Source: Microbacteriaceae bacterium (lineage in GTDB: Bacteria; Actinomycetota; Actinomycetes; Actinomycetales; Microbacteriaceae). Taken from it: a DNA stretch of 8,517 nucleotides. Below the pieces are notes generated by a model. The model was not told the origin of the DNA and did no database searches. It saw only the letters and a program-made list of their open reading frames with translations. The position numbers and the translations under genes are program-made. Where the stretch lies: the NCBI GenBank assembly GCA_011620705.1, contig WOYR01000146.1, positions 1 through 8,517 of the forward strand. Reading direction: 5' to 3'. Positions 1 to 6,952 of the stretch are shown here, piece after piece. Position 1 is the first letter of the stretch; every line of letters begins with the position of its first letter.

Positions 1-738
1 GATGTCGTCGATGAGCAGGATGTCGATCTCCCGGTAGCGGGCCTGGAAGGCTGCCGCCCGGTTGTTGGCGATGGAGTTGATGAAGTCGTTGGTGAACTCC
101 TCGGAACTCACATAGCGCACGCGCACGCCGGGGTAGAGCCGCTCGGCATAGTGCCCGATCGCGTGCAGCAGGTGGGTTTTGCCCAAGCCGGAGTCCCCGT
201 AGATGAAGAGCGGGTTGTATGCCTTGGCAGGCGCCTCGGCGACGGCGACCGCGGCGGCATGTGGAAAACGGTTCGAGCCTCCGATCACGAAGTTGTCGAA
301 GTTGTATTTCGGATTCAGCTGGGTCTCGGAGCGGCGGGACTGCTGGCCTGCTCCACCTCGCGTGATCGAGGATGCGGAGGGTGCTGACGCGCTGGTGGCA
401 TCCTGTTCGCGAGGCGAGTCCTGGGACCCTCCCGATTCGAGTGGAGCGCCGACGCCGGCATGCTGGATCTCGGGATTCACGACGATGGCGAAGTTCGTGA
501 TGCCGTGCTCGCCGTCGATGGTGTTGAGCGCATTCAAAAGGGGGACGCGGATGCGCTGATCGAGCATGCCCCGCGTGAGCTCGTTGGGGACCTCCAGGTA
601 GAGGGTGCCTGCGAGCACGCCCTTGGGTTCGACGAGGTTCAGGAAACCCCGCAACTGGGGTGTCACGCGGTCATCGGCGCGGAGCAAGGCGAGCACGGAG
701 TCCCAGATTCGTCTGGTCGGATCCGGTGCGTCGGTCAT
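1..738 (-). CDS. dnaA: Chromosomal replication initiator protein DnaA (5' part; C-terminus beyond left edge)
   Basis: DnaA is the AAA+ ATPase that binds DnaA boxes at oriC and opens the duplex. The minus strand reads open from an ATG at 738 to the window edge, giving 246 residues. Residues 1-90 match the N-terminal helicase-interaction domain (RRIWDSVLALLRADD at 9-23). A Ser/Ala/Gly-rich linker, about 91-138, is the variable domain II. The AAA+ domain begins near 141 (LNPKYNFDNFVIGGSNRFPHA), with Walker A GDSGLGKTHL at 181-190 and Walker B ILLIDD at 240-245, ending at the edge. Sensor motifs and the DNA-binding domain IV are outside the window. The purine-rich GAGAGAGA just upstream of the ATG is a plausible ribosome binding site. 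The gene is divergent from rpmH, the usual actinobacterial order, so dnaN and oriC are expected further left. The identification is certain; the start is very likely. Confidence 0.97.
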   Translation of the reverse strand, partial: MTDAPDPTRRIWDSVLALLRADDRVTPQLRGFLNLVEPKGVLAGTLYLEVPNELTRGMLDQRIRVPLLNALNTIDGEHGITNFAIVVNPEIQHAGVGAPLESGGSQDSPREQDATSASAPSASSITRGGAGQQSRRSETQLNPKYNFDNFVIGGSNRFPHAAAVAVAEAPAKAYNPLFIYGDSGLGKTHLLHAIGHYAERLYPGVRVRYVSSEEFTNDFINSIANNRAAAFQARYREIDILLIDDI

Positions 739-824
739 GATCTCTCTCTGCTGGGCTGGCGCGTCTGTCGCGGACTCACCTTAGTTTGCGATGGCGCGTC
801 GTGACCATCGGATGCGAGGATCGG

Positions 825-833
825 TGTGGAGAA
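825..833 (-). promoter_or_regulatory. DnaA-box-like site upstream of dnaA
   Basis: Read on the minus strand this is TTCTCCACA, one mismatch from the actinobacterial DnaA box TT(A/G)TCCACA. It lies about 90 bp upstream of the dnaA start, where DnaA autoregulatory boxes are common. A single 8-of-9 match can occur by chance, and no box cluster is visible in this intergenic region, so the site is tentative. No convincing dnaA promoter was found. The best minus-strand -10-like hexamer is TAAGGT (778-783), without a good -35. Confidence 0.3.
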
Positions 834-854
834 TGGTCGGTTGGCTTCTGCGGT

Positions 855-883
855 TTGACCACGACCCCGTAACCGCCTATTTT
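855..883 (+). promoter_or_regulatory. Putative sigma70-type promoter of the rpmH operon
   Basis: A TTGACC -35 hexamer (855-860) is followed by a 17-bp spacer and a TATTTT -10 hexamer (878-883), inside an AT-rich patch that is unusual for this GC-rich sequence. The spacing is ideal for the housekeeping sigma factor. Transcription would start near 890, giving an rpmH leader of about 70 nt. It probably drives rpmH-rnpA-yidD-yidC-jag-rsmG, since no good internal promoter was noticed in that block. The motif is directly visible; its activity is inferred. Confidence 0.7.
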
Positions 884-895
884 TAATCAGTTGAC

Positions 896-946
896 GACCG
901 CCTTGAGGCGGTCCCTTGTTCTTCCCGGTCTACGACACCGGGTTTT
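896..946 (+). promoter_or_regulatory. Structured rpmH leader: two hairpins, the second resembling a short terminator
   Basis: Two inverted repeats follow each other in the predicted 5' UTR. The first has 7-bp arms GACCGCC (896-902) and GGCGGTC (907-913) around a TTGA loop. The second has 6-bp arms CCCGGT (924-929) and ACCGGG (937-942) around a 7-nt loop, and is followed at once by TTTT (943-946). The rpmH ribosome binding site GGAG (947-950) comes next. GACCG (896-900) could instead pair with CGGTC (926-930), so the two states may exclude each other. This looks like an attenuation or translation-control leader, but the U run is short and no ligand is known to me. Function is inferred. Confidence 0.45.
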
Positions 947-958
947 GGAGATACCACC

Positions 959-1096
959 ATGACCAAGCGAACCTTCCAGCCGAACAATCGCCGCCGCGCC
1001 AAGGTGCACGGGTTCCGCCTGCGCATGCGCACGCGCGCCGGCCGTTCGATTCTTGCCGCCCGCCGCCGCAAGGGGCGCACCGAGCTCTCTGCGTAG
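959..1096 (+). CDS. rpmH: 50S ribosomal protein L34
   Basis: L34 is a small, very basic protein of the large ribosomal subunit. The 45-residue product is too short for many ORF cut-offs. It begins MTKRTFQPNNRRRAKVHGF and continues with FRLRMRTRAGRSILAARR and RRKGRTELSA, which is the family's full pattern and usual length (44-47). The ATG is preceded at 8 nt by GGAG (947-950). It is the first gene of the rightward operon, and rnpA starts 7 nt after its stop. The order rpmH-rnpA next to dnaA is among the most conserved in bacteria. Identification is certain. Confidence 0.98.
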   Translation: MTKRTFQPNNRRRAKVHGFRLRMRTRAGRSILAARRRKGRTELSA

Positions 1097-1103
1097 CCTG
1101 TCG

Positions 1104-1475
1104 GTGCTCGCCAGGGCGAACAGGGTGGTCCGCGCGGAGGACTTCCGGTTGGTCGTCCGCCGCGGCCGGCGTTCGGTGACACCTGTCGCTGTCTACTACC
1201 GCCTCGAGCGGGGGGCGCAGGATCCGCTCCGGTTCGGGATCATCGTGGGCCGCTCGGTCGGAAATGCGGTGGAACGCAACCTGGTGCGCCGTCGTTACCG
1301 TGCTCTCGGTCGACAATTCGTCGAAGCGGGGGCCCACGGCGGCGATGTGGTGGTGCGCGCGCTCCCCGGATCTGCACAGCGCAGCTGGGCTACCCTCGCC
1401 GATGACATGCACACCGCACTCGATGCCGCGCTCCTCGAAAAAGTCGTGATGCCCCAGTTGCCCGGCGCGCTGTGA
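1104..1475 (+). CDS. rnpA: Ribonuclease P protein component
   Basis: RnpA is the protein subunit of RNase P; it helps the catalytic RNA bind and cut the 5' leader of precursor tRNA. The 123-residue product shows the family signature RSVGNAVERNLVRRRYRA at about 50-67, the RNR-type basic helix that contacts RNA. It begins MLARANRVVRAEDFRLVVRR, the normal RnpA N-terminus. I chose the GTG at 1104 because it fits that N-terminus. The frame stays open upstream to an ATG at 1053 inside rpmH, but those extra residues are not family-like. No strong ribosome binding site precedes the GTG, so translation is probably coupled to rpmH. The stop overlaps the start of yidD. Start is likely; function is certain. 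Confidence 0.95.
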   Translation: MLARANRVVRAEDFRLVVRRGRRSVTPVAVYYRLERGAQDPLRFGIIVGRSVGNAVERNLVRRRYRALGRQFVEAGAHGGDVVVRALPGSAQRSWATLADDMHTALDAALLEKVVMPQLPGAL

Positions 1476-1783
1476 TGCGAGTGCTCTCCTTTGTGCTCCT
1501 GCTGCCGCGCAACATCTGCGTTGTCGTGCTGCGGGGTTATCGCGCGGTCATCTCGCCGCTGTACGGCGAGGTGTGCCGGTACTACCCGAGCTGCTCGGCG
1601 TACGCCCTCGGCGCGATCCAGCAGCACGGGGTGGTGAAGGGCATCGCGCTCGGCACCTGGCGCATCGTCCGCTGCAATCCATGGGCGAAGGGCGGCGTGG
1701 ATGACGTTCCAGAACGCCGCGTGCCCCGCTACCAGCTCACCCATTTCGGCTTCGTCTACCCGGCGAGCCACGGAAAGGCCTGA
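1475..1783 (+). CDS. yidD: Membrane protein insertion efficiency factor YidD
   Basis: YidD is a small membrane-associated protein that improves YidC-dependent insertion of inner-membrane proteins. The 102-residue product carries the family core almost complete: GYRAVISPLYGEVCRYYPSC, SAYALGAIQQHGVVKG and TWRIVRCNPWAKGGVDDVPE. Three conserved cysteines fall at about 34, 40 and 67. The N-terminus (MRVLSFVLLLPRNICVVVL) is hydrophobic and amphipathic, which fits peripheral membrane attachment. The ATG at 1475 shares its A with the rnpA stop (TGATG). A GTG at 1472 would add one residue and cannot be excluded. There is no separate ribosome binding site, so translational coupling to rnpA is likely. 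The stop lies 3 nt before the yidC start. Confidence 0.94.
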   Translation: MRVLSFVLLLPRNICVVVLRGYRAVISPLYGEVCRYYPSCSAYALGAIQQHGVVKGIALGTWRIVRCNPWAKGGVDDVPERRVPRYQLTHFGFVYPASHGKA

Positions 1784-1786
1784 CCA

Positions 1787-2803
1787 GTGGACCTCAACGG
1801 AATCATCAACGGGATCGGAACGGTCCTCACGCCCATCAAGTGGGTGATCGAGGCGATCCTCGTCGGGTTCCACTGGTTCTTCGTGAACGTCCTGCACATG
1901 GCTGACGGAGCCGGTATCACGTGGGTGCTGTCCATCGTGGGTCTGACGGTGGTCGTGCGCGCCGCCCTGATCCCGGTCTTCGTGCGGCAGATCAAGAGCC
2001 AGCGCAAAATGATGGAGGTCGCACCGCAGCTGAAGAAGATCCAGGACAAGTACAAGGGCAAGAAGGATCAGTTCTCGCGCGAGGCGATGCAGCGCGAGAC
2101 GATGGAGATGTACCGCAAGGCGGGGACGAATCCGCTCGCATCCTGTCTGCCGCTTCTGATCCAGATGCCGATCTTCTTCAGCCTGCTGCCGACCTTGAAC
2201 GAGGCGAAGCCGGACGCGAACGGCGTCTTCCACGCCGGCGTCGGCCTGTTCTCGAAAGATCTGGTGGAGAGCCTCTACCGCGCGAATCTGTTCGGGGTGG
2301 CACCGCTGAAGGACAGCATCCAGACCGCGTGGGGGACCGAGTGGGTCGTCGTGATCATCGCGGCCGTCATCGTGCTGCTGATGACCGCATCGCAATTCTT
2401 CACGCAGCTGCAGCTGGTGTCGAAGAACATGTCGCCCGAGACCAAGGCGAGCCCGATGTACCGTCAGCAACGGATGCTGCTCTACGTGCTGCCGGTGATC
2501 TTCATCTTCTCGGGCTTCGCGTTCCCGATCGGCGCGATGTTCTACTGGCTCACCTCCAATGTGTGGACGCTGGTGCAGCAATTCCTGGTCATCCGGAACC
2601 TGCCGACCCCGGGCAGCGAGGCAGCCCTCGCGCGTGAGGCGCGCTTGGCCCGCAGGAATCGGCAGCGGATGAGCGGCAATGCTGTGGCGCTGGCGCAGCC
2701 AGAAGCCGCCGCCGCGATCGAGGCTCCGCCGAAACCGGTGACGACGCAACGCGTGCAGCCGGTGAGCAAGAGCCGCGCGAAGAAGGGGAGTGGCAAGAAG
2801 TGA
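1787..2803 (+). CDS. yidC: Membrane protein insertase YidC/Oxa1 family
   Basis: YidC inserts and folds membrane proteins, alone or with SecYEG. The 338-residue protein has the short Gram-positive architecture without the large periplasmic domain of proteobacteria. Membrane segments lie at about 15-37, 44-66, 118-135, 185-205 and 230-268. The conserved Arg of the hydrophilic groove is R58 (TVVVRAALIPV). The cytoplasmic coiled-coil loop is at 68-112 (KSQRKMMEVAPQLKKIQDKY), followed by the family sequence NPLASCLPLLIQMPIFFSLL. The tail from about 275 is basic and disordered, ending RAKKGSGKK, as in insertases that touch the ribosome. The GTG start is supported by GGAAAGG (1772-1778) at 8 nt. The stop overlaps the jag start (GTGA). 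Confidence 0.97.
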   Translation: MDLNGIINGIGTVLTPIKWVIEAILVGFHWFFVNVLHMADGAGITWVLSIVGLTVVVRAALIPVFVRQIKSQRKMMEVAPQLKKIQDKYKGKKDQFSREAMQRETMEMYRKAGTNPLASCLPLLIQMPIFFSLLPTLNEAKPDANGVFHAGVGLFSKDLVESLYRANLFGVAPLKDSIQTAWGTEWVVVIIAAVIVLLMTASQFFTQLQLVSKNMSPETKASPMYRQQRMLLYVLPVIFIFSGFAFPIGAMFYWLTSNVWTLVQQFLVIRNLPTPGSEAALAREARLARRNRQRMSGNAVALAQPEAAAAIEAPPKPVTTQRVQPVSKSRAKKGSGKK

Positions 2804-3330
2804 GCGACATGACCGAGGTCGCGGCGTCCGAGGCGAGCTCGGAGTCGGCGAAGGGCGATGCTCCTCTGAGCGATCAGGAACTGGTCGACGAGGGCGACAT
2901 CGCCGCGGACTACATCGAGGAACTGCTCGATATCACGGACCTCGATGGAGACATCGATATCGCGGCGCGCTCGGGCCGGGCCTACGTGTCGGTGACGGCG
3001 GCGGCGGGCGCGAACCTTCGCCTCCTCTCGAAGCCCGACACCGTAACTGCCCTGCAGGAGCTGACGCGGTTGGCGGTGCAGAACAGGACCGGTCGCTTCT
3101 CGCGGCTGATCCTGGACATCGGGGGCTCGCGCGATCAGCGCGCAGCCGAGCTGGCGACGCTGGTGGACCGGGCCGTCGCGCGTCTGGAGGAGGGCGCAGC
3201 CTCGGCATCGCTGCCGCCGATGTCGAGCTATGAGCGCAAGATCGTGCACGACATCGTGGCTGAGCGCGGTTTCGCGTCCGAGTCGGAGGGCGAAGGTCGC
3301 GAGCGGCACACGGTCATCACGCCGGCCTGA
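2800..3330 (+). CDS. jag: KH-R3H RNA-binding protein Jag/KhpB
   Basis: Jag/KhpB is an RNA-binding protein; in Firmicutes it affects cell division and elongation together with KhpA. The 176-residue product has a very acidic N-terminus (1-50). A KH-like domain spans about 52-130 (TALQELTRLAVQNRTG, SRLILDIGGSRDQR). A C-terminal R3H domain spans 141-176, with the R-x3-H motif at R146-H150 (YERKIVHDIV) and SESEGEGRERH. The position of the KH GxxG loop (about 75-81) instead reads LLSKPDT. There is no N-terminal Jag-N domain, as is usual for short actinobacterial members. The GTG at 2800 overlaps the yidC stop and has GAAGGGGAG (2782-2790) upstream; an ATG at 2809 is the alternative. The stop lies next to parS site 1. 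Confidence 0.93.
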   Translation: MSDMTEVAASEASSESAKGDAPLSDQELVDEGDIAADYIEELLDITDLDGDIDIAARSGRAYVSVTAAAGANLRLLSKPDTVTALQELTRLAVQNRTGRFSRLILDIGGSRDQRAAELATLVDRAVARLEEGAASASLPPMSSYERKIVHDIVAERGFASESEGEGRERHTVITPA

Positions 3331-3380
3331 TGTTTCACGTGAAACATCTCCGCTCGGCCGCCGCGCAGATGATGCGGTGA
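3330..3380 (+). CDS. Possible 16-codon leader ORF spanning parS1, between jag and rsmG
   Basis: An ATG that shares its A with the jag stop (TGATG) opens a 16-codon frame beginning MFHVKHLRSAAAQMMR. It ends in a TGA that overlaps the rsmG GTG as GTGA. The first codons are the parS palindrome itself, so the peptide sequence may be only a by-product of the DNA site. Its value could be to carry ribosomes from jag to rsmG, which has no ribosome binding site of its own. One missing base between 3347 and 3376 would fuse it in frame to rsmG, so a frameshift or sequencing error is an alternative. Evidence is geometric only. Confidence 0.2.
   Translation: MFHVKHLRSAAAQMMR
3331..3346. promoter_or_regulatory. 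parS: parS site 1 (ParB-binding centromere site)
   Basis: TGTTTCACGTGAAACA is an exact match to the bacterial parS consensus and a perfect palindrome. Symmetry extends to 20 bp (3329-3348). ParB, encoded 1.65 kb downstream, is expected to load here as a CTP-dependent clamp and spread. The site begins at the base after the jag stop codon's first two bases, so it sits in the jag-rsmG junction. Such origin-proximal parS sites in the rsmG-parAB region are typical of actinobacteria. Confidence 0.95.
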
Positions 3381-3997
3381 TCGAGCCAGAGCCGGATGTC
3401 GCCGCGATGCTGTTCGGCGATCGGATCGACGTGGCGCGCGACTTCGCCCGTCGGCTGGGTGAGCGCGGCGAGGAGCTCGGGTTGATCGGACCGCTCGAAC
3501 CGGCCCGGCTCTGGTCCCGGCATCTGCTGAACTGCGCGCTCCCCGCACCGTTGCTGCGCCCGGGGCTGGTGGGAGACATCGGAAGCGGCGCGGGGCTGCC
3601 AGGCATCGTGCTGGCGATCGCCCGCCCCGACGTCGACTTCGTCCTGGTCGAGCCGATGGAGCGCCGGGTCGAATGGCTTCGAGCCGAATCAGCCCGCCTG
3701 GGCCTCGTCAACATCCGGGTGGAGCGGGCGCGTGCCGAGGATGCCCCGCTCGTCGGACGCCTGGACCAGGTCACGGCCCGAGCGGTTTCTTCTCTGTCGA
3801 AGCTGATCCCGATCGCGGCGCCGCTCGCCCGCAAGGGCGGCGAGCTGCTCTTCCTGAAGGGCGCGCGGGTGGAGGACGAGGTCGCCGCGGCCGCGAGACA
3901 GATCCGCTCAGCGCGATTGAGCGGGGTCGAGGTGCTCGTGCTCGGGCAGGGGATCGTGCCAGAGGTCACCCGGGTCTTTCGGGCTACAGTTGACTGA
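3377..3997 (+). CDS. rsmG: 16S rRNA (guanine-N7)-methyltransferase RsmG/GidB
   Basis: RsmG uses S-adenosylmethionine to methylate N7 of the G at E. coli position 527 in the 530 loop of 16S rRNA; its loss gives low-level streptomycin resistance in several bacteria. From the GTG at 3377 the protein has 206 residues, the family's usual length. Family motifs are GLIGPLEPARLWSRHLLNC near the N-terminus, the SAM-binding loop VGDIGSGAGLPG at 65-76, EPMERRVEWL at about 92-101, and TARAVSSLSKL followed by LLFLKG. The frame is open back to 3230 inside jag, but that part encodes shadow sequence, and I found no other ATG or GTG near the junction. No ribosome binding site is visible; the GTG overlaps the stop of a 16-codon frame. 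The start is therefore less certain than the function. Confidence 0.94.
   Translation: MIEPEPDVAAMLFGDRIDVARDFARRLGERGEELGLIGPLEPARLWSRHLLNCALPAPLLRPGLVGDIGSGAGLPGIVLAIARPDVDFVLVEPMERRVEWLRAESARLGLVNIRVERARAEDAPLVGRLDQVTARAVSSLSKLIPIAAPLARKGGELLFLKGARVEDEVAAAARQIRSARLSGVEVLVLGQGIVPEVTRVFRATVD
3964..3990 (+). promoter_or_regulatory. Weak candidate parAB promoter at the end of rsmG
   Basis: TACAGT (3985-3990) is a good -10 hexamer of the actinobacterial TAnnnT type. The only -35-like sequence upstream is GGTCAC (3964-3969) at a short 15-bp spacing, so the match is partial. It would start transcription near 3997 and place parS site 2 at about +15 to +30 of the parAB transcript, where bound ParB could repress it. 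The 106-bp gap between rsmG and parA, wide for this block, is the main contextual reason to expect a promoter here. Confidence 0.3.
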
Positions 3998-4011
3998 TCA
4001 TCCCGCCGGGT

Positions 4012-4027
4012 TGTTTCACGTGGAACA
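4012..4027. promoter_or_regulatory. parS: parS site 2 (ParB-binding centromere site)
   Basis: TGTTTCACGTGGAACA matches the parS consensus TGTTNCACGTGNAACA, with one break in dyad symmetry compared with site 1. It lies 14 bp after the rsmG stop and 76 bp before the chosen parA start. Its centre is 681 bp from that of site 1. I saw no further parS-like core in the window. Confidence 0.93.
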
Positions 4028-4087
4028 TCGCCGGTCGATGGACCGGTGCGCGTCAGGAAACGACGCCCGAACCGCGCAGAAGCGTCT

Positions 4088-4095
4088 GAGAGGGA
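4088..4095 (+). promoter_or_regulatory. Ribosome binding site that fixes the parA start
   Basis: GAGAGGGA, complementary to the 16S 3' end, lies 8 nt upstream of the GTG at 4104. Upstream in-frame candidates, TTG at 3990 and ATG at 4038, have nothing comparable. This favours the shorter ParA. Confidence 0.6.
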
Positions 4096-4103
4096 CCCCG
4101 GTA

Positions 4104-4996
<893 letters not shown>

Positions 4997-4997
<1 letters not shown>

Positions 4998-5962
4998 TGG
5001 CGGCGGCTCCCAAGCGCACCGGATTGGGGCGCGGCATCGGCGCGCTCATCCCGACCGTCGATGAGGGCGCGCGGCCCGTCGACGTGTTCTTCCCGTCCGG
5101 GGCCGGCGGGACCCCGGAGGCGGTGGATGGCCTGATCACCGTCCCCGGCGCCCGACTCGCGAGCCTGTCCCCCGACGACATCGTCCCGAACCCGCAGCAG
5201 CCGAGGCGCGACTTCCGGCCTGAGGAGCTCGACGAGCTGGTCGTGTCGGTGCGCGAGTTCGGCGTGCTGCAGCCGATCGTCGTCCGTCCACGGGCCGTCG
5301 CAGCTGCGGGCGAGCCTCGCTACGAGCTCATCATGGGCGAGCGCCGACTGCGGGCCAGCAAGCTCGCCGGCTTGGACGCCATCCCGGCCGTCGTCAAGAA
5401 CACCGCCGACGACGCGATGCTCCGGGACGCCCTGCTCGAGAACCTGCACCGCGCCGACCTGAACCCGCTGGAGGAGGCATCGGCCTACCAGCAGCTGCTG
5501 TCCGACTTCGGGATCACGCAGGAGCAGCTCGCCGAGAGGATCGGCCGCTCGCGGCCGCAGATCACGAACACGATCCGGTTGCTGCGCCTGCCCGAGGCGA
5601 TCCAGCGCCGCGTGGCGGCGGGGGTCCTCAGCGCCGGCCACGCGCGAGCGATCCTCTCTGTGGGCGACTCGGCCGCCATGGAGAAGCTCGCGGACAAGAT
5701 CGTCAACGAGGACCTCTCGGTGCGCGCCGCCGAAGCCGCCGCCGGCACGGCGGCACCGCCGAAGGCGCGCGCCACGAAGCCGACGGCCGGGCGCAGGCAG
5801 CACCACCTCGACGAGCTGGCGGAGCGGTTGGGCGACAGGCTCGACACGCGCGTCAGGATCGCCTTGGGCGCGAGCAAGGGCACCATCTCGATCGATTTCG
5901 CGACAGTCGCCGACCTCAACCGGATCATGGACGAGCTGGGAGTCGACAGCCGCGGCCTCTAG
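4997..5962 (+). CDS. parB: Chromosome-partitioning protein ParB/Spo0J
   Basis: ParB binds parS, hydrolyses CTP as a sliding clamp and nucleates the segregation complex that ParA moves. The 321-residue protein starts MAAAPKRTGLGRGIGALIPT, the usual N-terminal ParA-interaction segment. Box I is VPNPQQPRRDF at 63-73. The CTP-binding box II is GERRLRA at 114-120. ENLHRADLNPLEEA lies at 148-161. The helix-turn-helix that reads parS covers about 172-193 (GITQEQLAERIGRSRPQITN). A linker rich in Ala and Pro (about 245-265) leads to the C-terminal dimerisation domain, about 268-321. The ATG overlaps the parA stop (TGATG); GTG at 4994 is an alternative. Both parS targets lie within 1.7 kb upstream. It converges with ddl across only 35 bp, with no terminator seen. 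Confidence 0.97.
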
Positions 5963-5997
5963 AGCCGGGTGGTCGCCCGTCGGTCGCGCCGTGCTCG

Positions 5998-6948
5998 TCA
6001 GTTGTCGCGGATGGCGGCCTCTGCCAGTGCCGAGTAGACCCAGCCGAGGTCGTGGCCCGCGGCTTCGAGCGCCTGCGGGAGCAGCGAGGTGTCGGTGAGG
6101 CCGGGCAGCACATTCGCTTCGAGGAACCAGGGGGTCCCAGCGCCGTCCACGATGAGGTCCACCCGCGAGAGGTGGCGCAGACCCAGCGCGCGGTGGGCGG
6201 TCAGCGCGGCCTGCGCCGCGGCGTCCGCCCACTCCTCGCCGATGCGCGCCGGTATGTAGAACCGGGTCTCGCCGGCGTTGTATCGGGCCTCGAAGCTGTA
6301 GACGCCCGAGAGGGGCTCGATCTCCACCGCCGGCAGCGCCACCGGCCCGTCGCCGGTGTCGATGATGCCGATCGCGATCTCGGTGCCGGTGACGCGCTGC
6401 TCGACCAGGGCGACATCCCCATAGCTGTACGCGTCGACCATGGCCCGCGGCAGGTGGGCGCGGTCCTCGACCATGGTGACCCCCTGGGCGGAGCCGCCCT
6501 GCGCCGGCTTGACCACCAGAGGAACGGGCAGCTCGTCGGCGATGGCCTCGAAGATGGCGTCTGCGCCGAGTTCGCGGAACGCGTCGCGGGGCAGGGTGAT
6601 CGACCGGGGAGTGGCGACCCCGGCACGCGAGACGATGATCTTCGCCACCGGCTTGTCCCAGGCCAGGTGCGCGGCGCCCGAGCGGGAGCCGACGAAGGGG
6701 ATGCCGAGGAAGTCGAGCAGTCCGCGCAGCGCCCCGTCCTCGCCCGACGCCCCGTGCAGGGCCGGCCACACCACGTCGGGGCGGTCGGCTCGGAGCCCGG
6801 CGAGCAGCCGCGCGTCCGGATCCCGCAGCTCGACGGTCAGGCCGTGCTCGAGCAGGCTGTCGGCAACCCGGCGGCCCGAGCGGAGCGAGACGTCGCGTTC
6901 GTGCGAGATCCCGCCGGCGAGCACGACGACATGGAGCGCCTCGGTCAT
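5998..6948 (-). CDS. ddl: D-alanine--D-alanine ligase (ATP-grasp)
   Basis: Ddl joins two D-alanines with ATP to make the terminal dipeptide of the peptidoglycan stem, in the cytoplasm. The 316-residue protein is the length of E. coli DdlB. Motifs in order: GGISHERDVSLRSG with the catalytic Glu E17, LHGASGEDGALRGLLD at 64-79, ATP-binding K147 in VVKPAQGGSAQG, omega-loop EARY with Y223, SRVDLIVD with R262 and D264, and EANVLPGLTDTSL with metal and substrate ligands E277 and N279. The retained omega-loop Tyr favours D-Ala-D-Ala over D-Ala-D-Lac. R222 stands where E. coli has Lys. The ATG at 6948 is 4 nt after the aminotransferase stop; a GTG at 6963 would overlap it by 11 nt. Neither has a clear ribosome binding site. 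Whether another ddl exists elsewhere cannot be seen. Confidence 0.88.
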   Translation of the reverse strand: MTEALHVVVLAGGISHERDVSLRSGRRVADSLLEHGLTVELRDPDARLLAGLRADRPDVVWPALHGASGEDGALRGLLDFLGIPFVGSRSGAAHLAWDKPVAKIIVSRAGVATPRSITLPRDAFRELGADAIFEAIADELPVPLVVKPAQGGSAQGVTMVEDRAHLPRAMVDAYSYGDVALVEQRVTGTEIAIGIIDTGDGPVALPAVEIEPLSGVYSFEARYNAGETRFYIPARIGEEWADAAAQAALTAHRALGLRHLSRVDLIVDGAGTPWFLEANVLPGLTDTSLLPQALEAAGHDLGWVYSALAEAAIRDN

Positions 6949-6952
6949 CTGG

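Noticed and set aside
260..268. DnaA-box-like TTTTCCACA (minus strand) within dnaA
   Set aside because: It is the coding sequence for the conserved RFPH residues of DnaA; one mismatch and no clustering.
1295..2749. 484-codon minus-strand open frame opposite rnpA, yidD and yidC
   Set aside because: Low-complexity His/Arg/Asp-rich translation, antisense to three certain genes; a typical by-product of high third-position GC.
3230..3376. Longer rsmG start inside jag
   Set aside because: The extra residues are out-of-frame jag and parS sequence and do not resemble RsmG N-termini.
2542..3969. 475-codon minus-strand open frame opposite yidC, jag and rsmG
   Set aside because: Translation is Ser/Arg-rich without domains and crosses three recognised genes and a parS site.
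3990..4018. TTGACT (3990-3995) as a -35 element for parA
   Set aside because: No acceptable -10 hexamer follows at 16-18 bp; the sequence there is the parS core.
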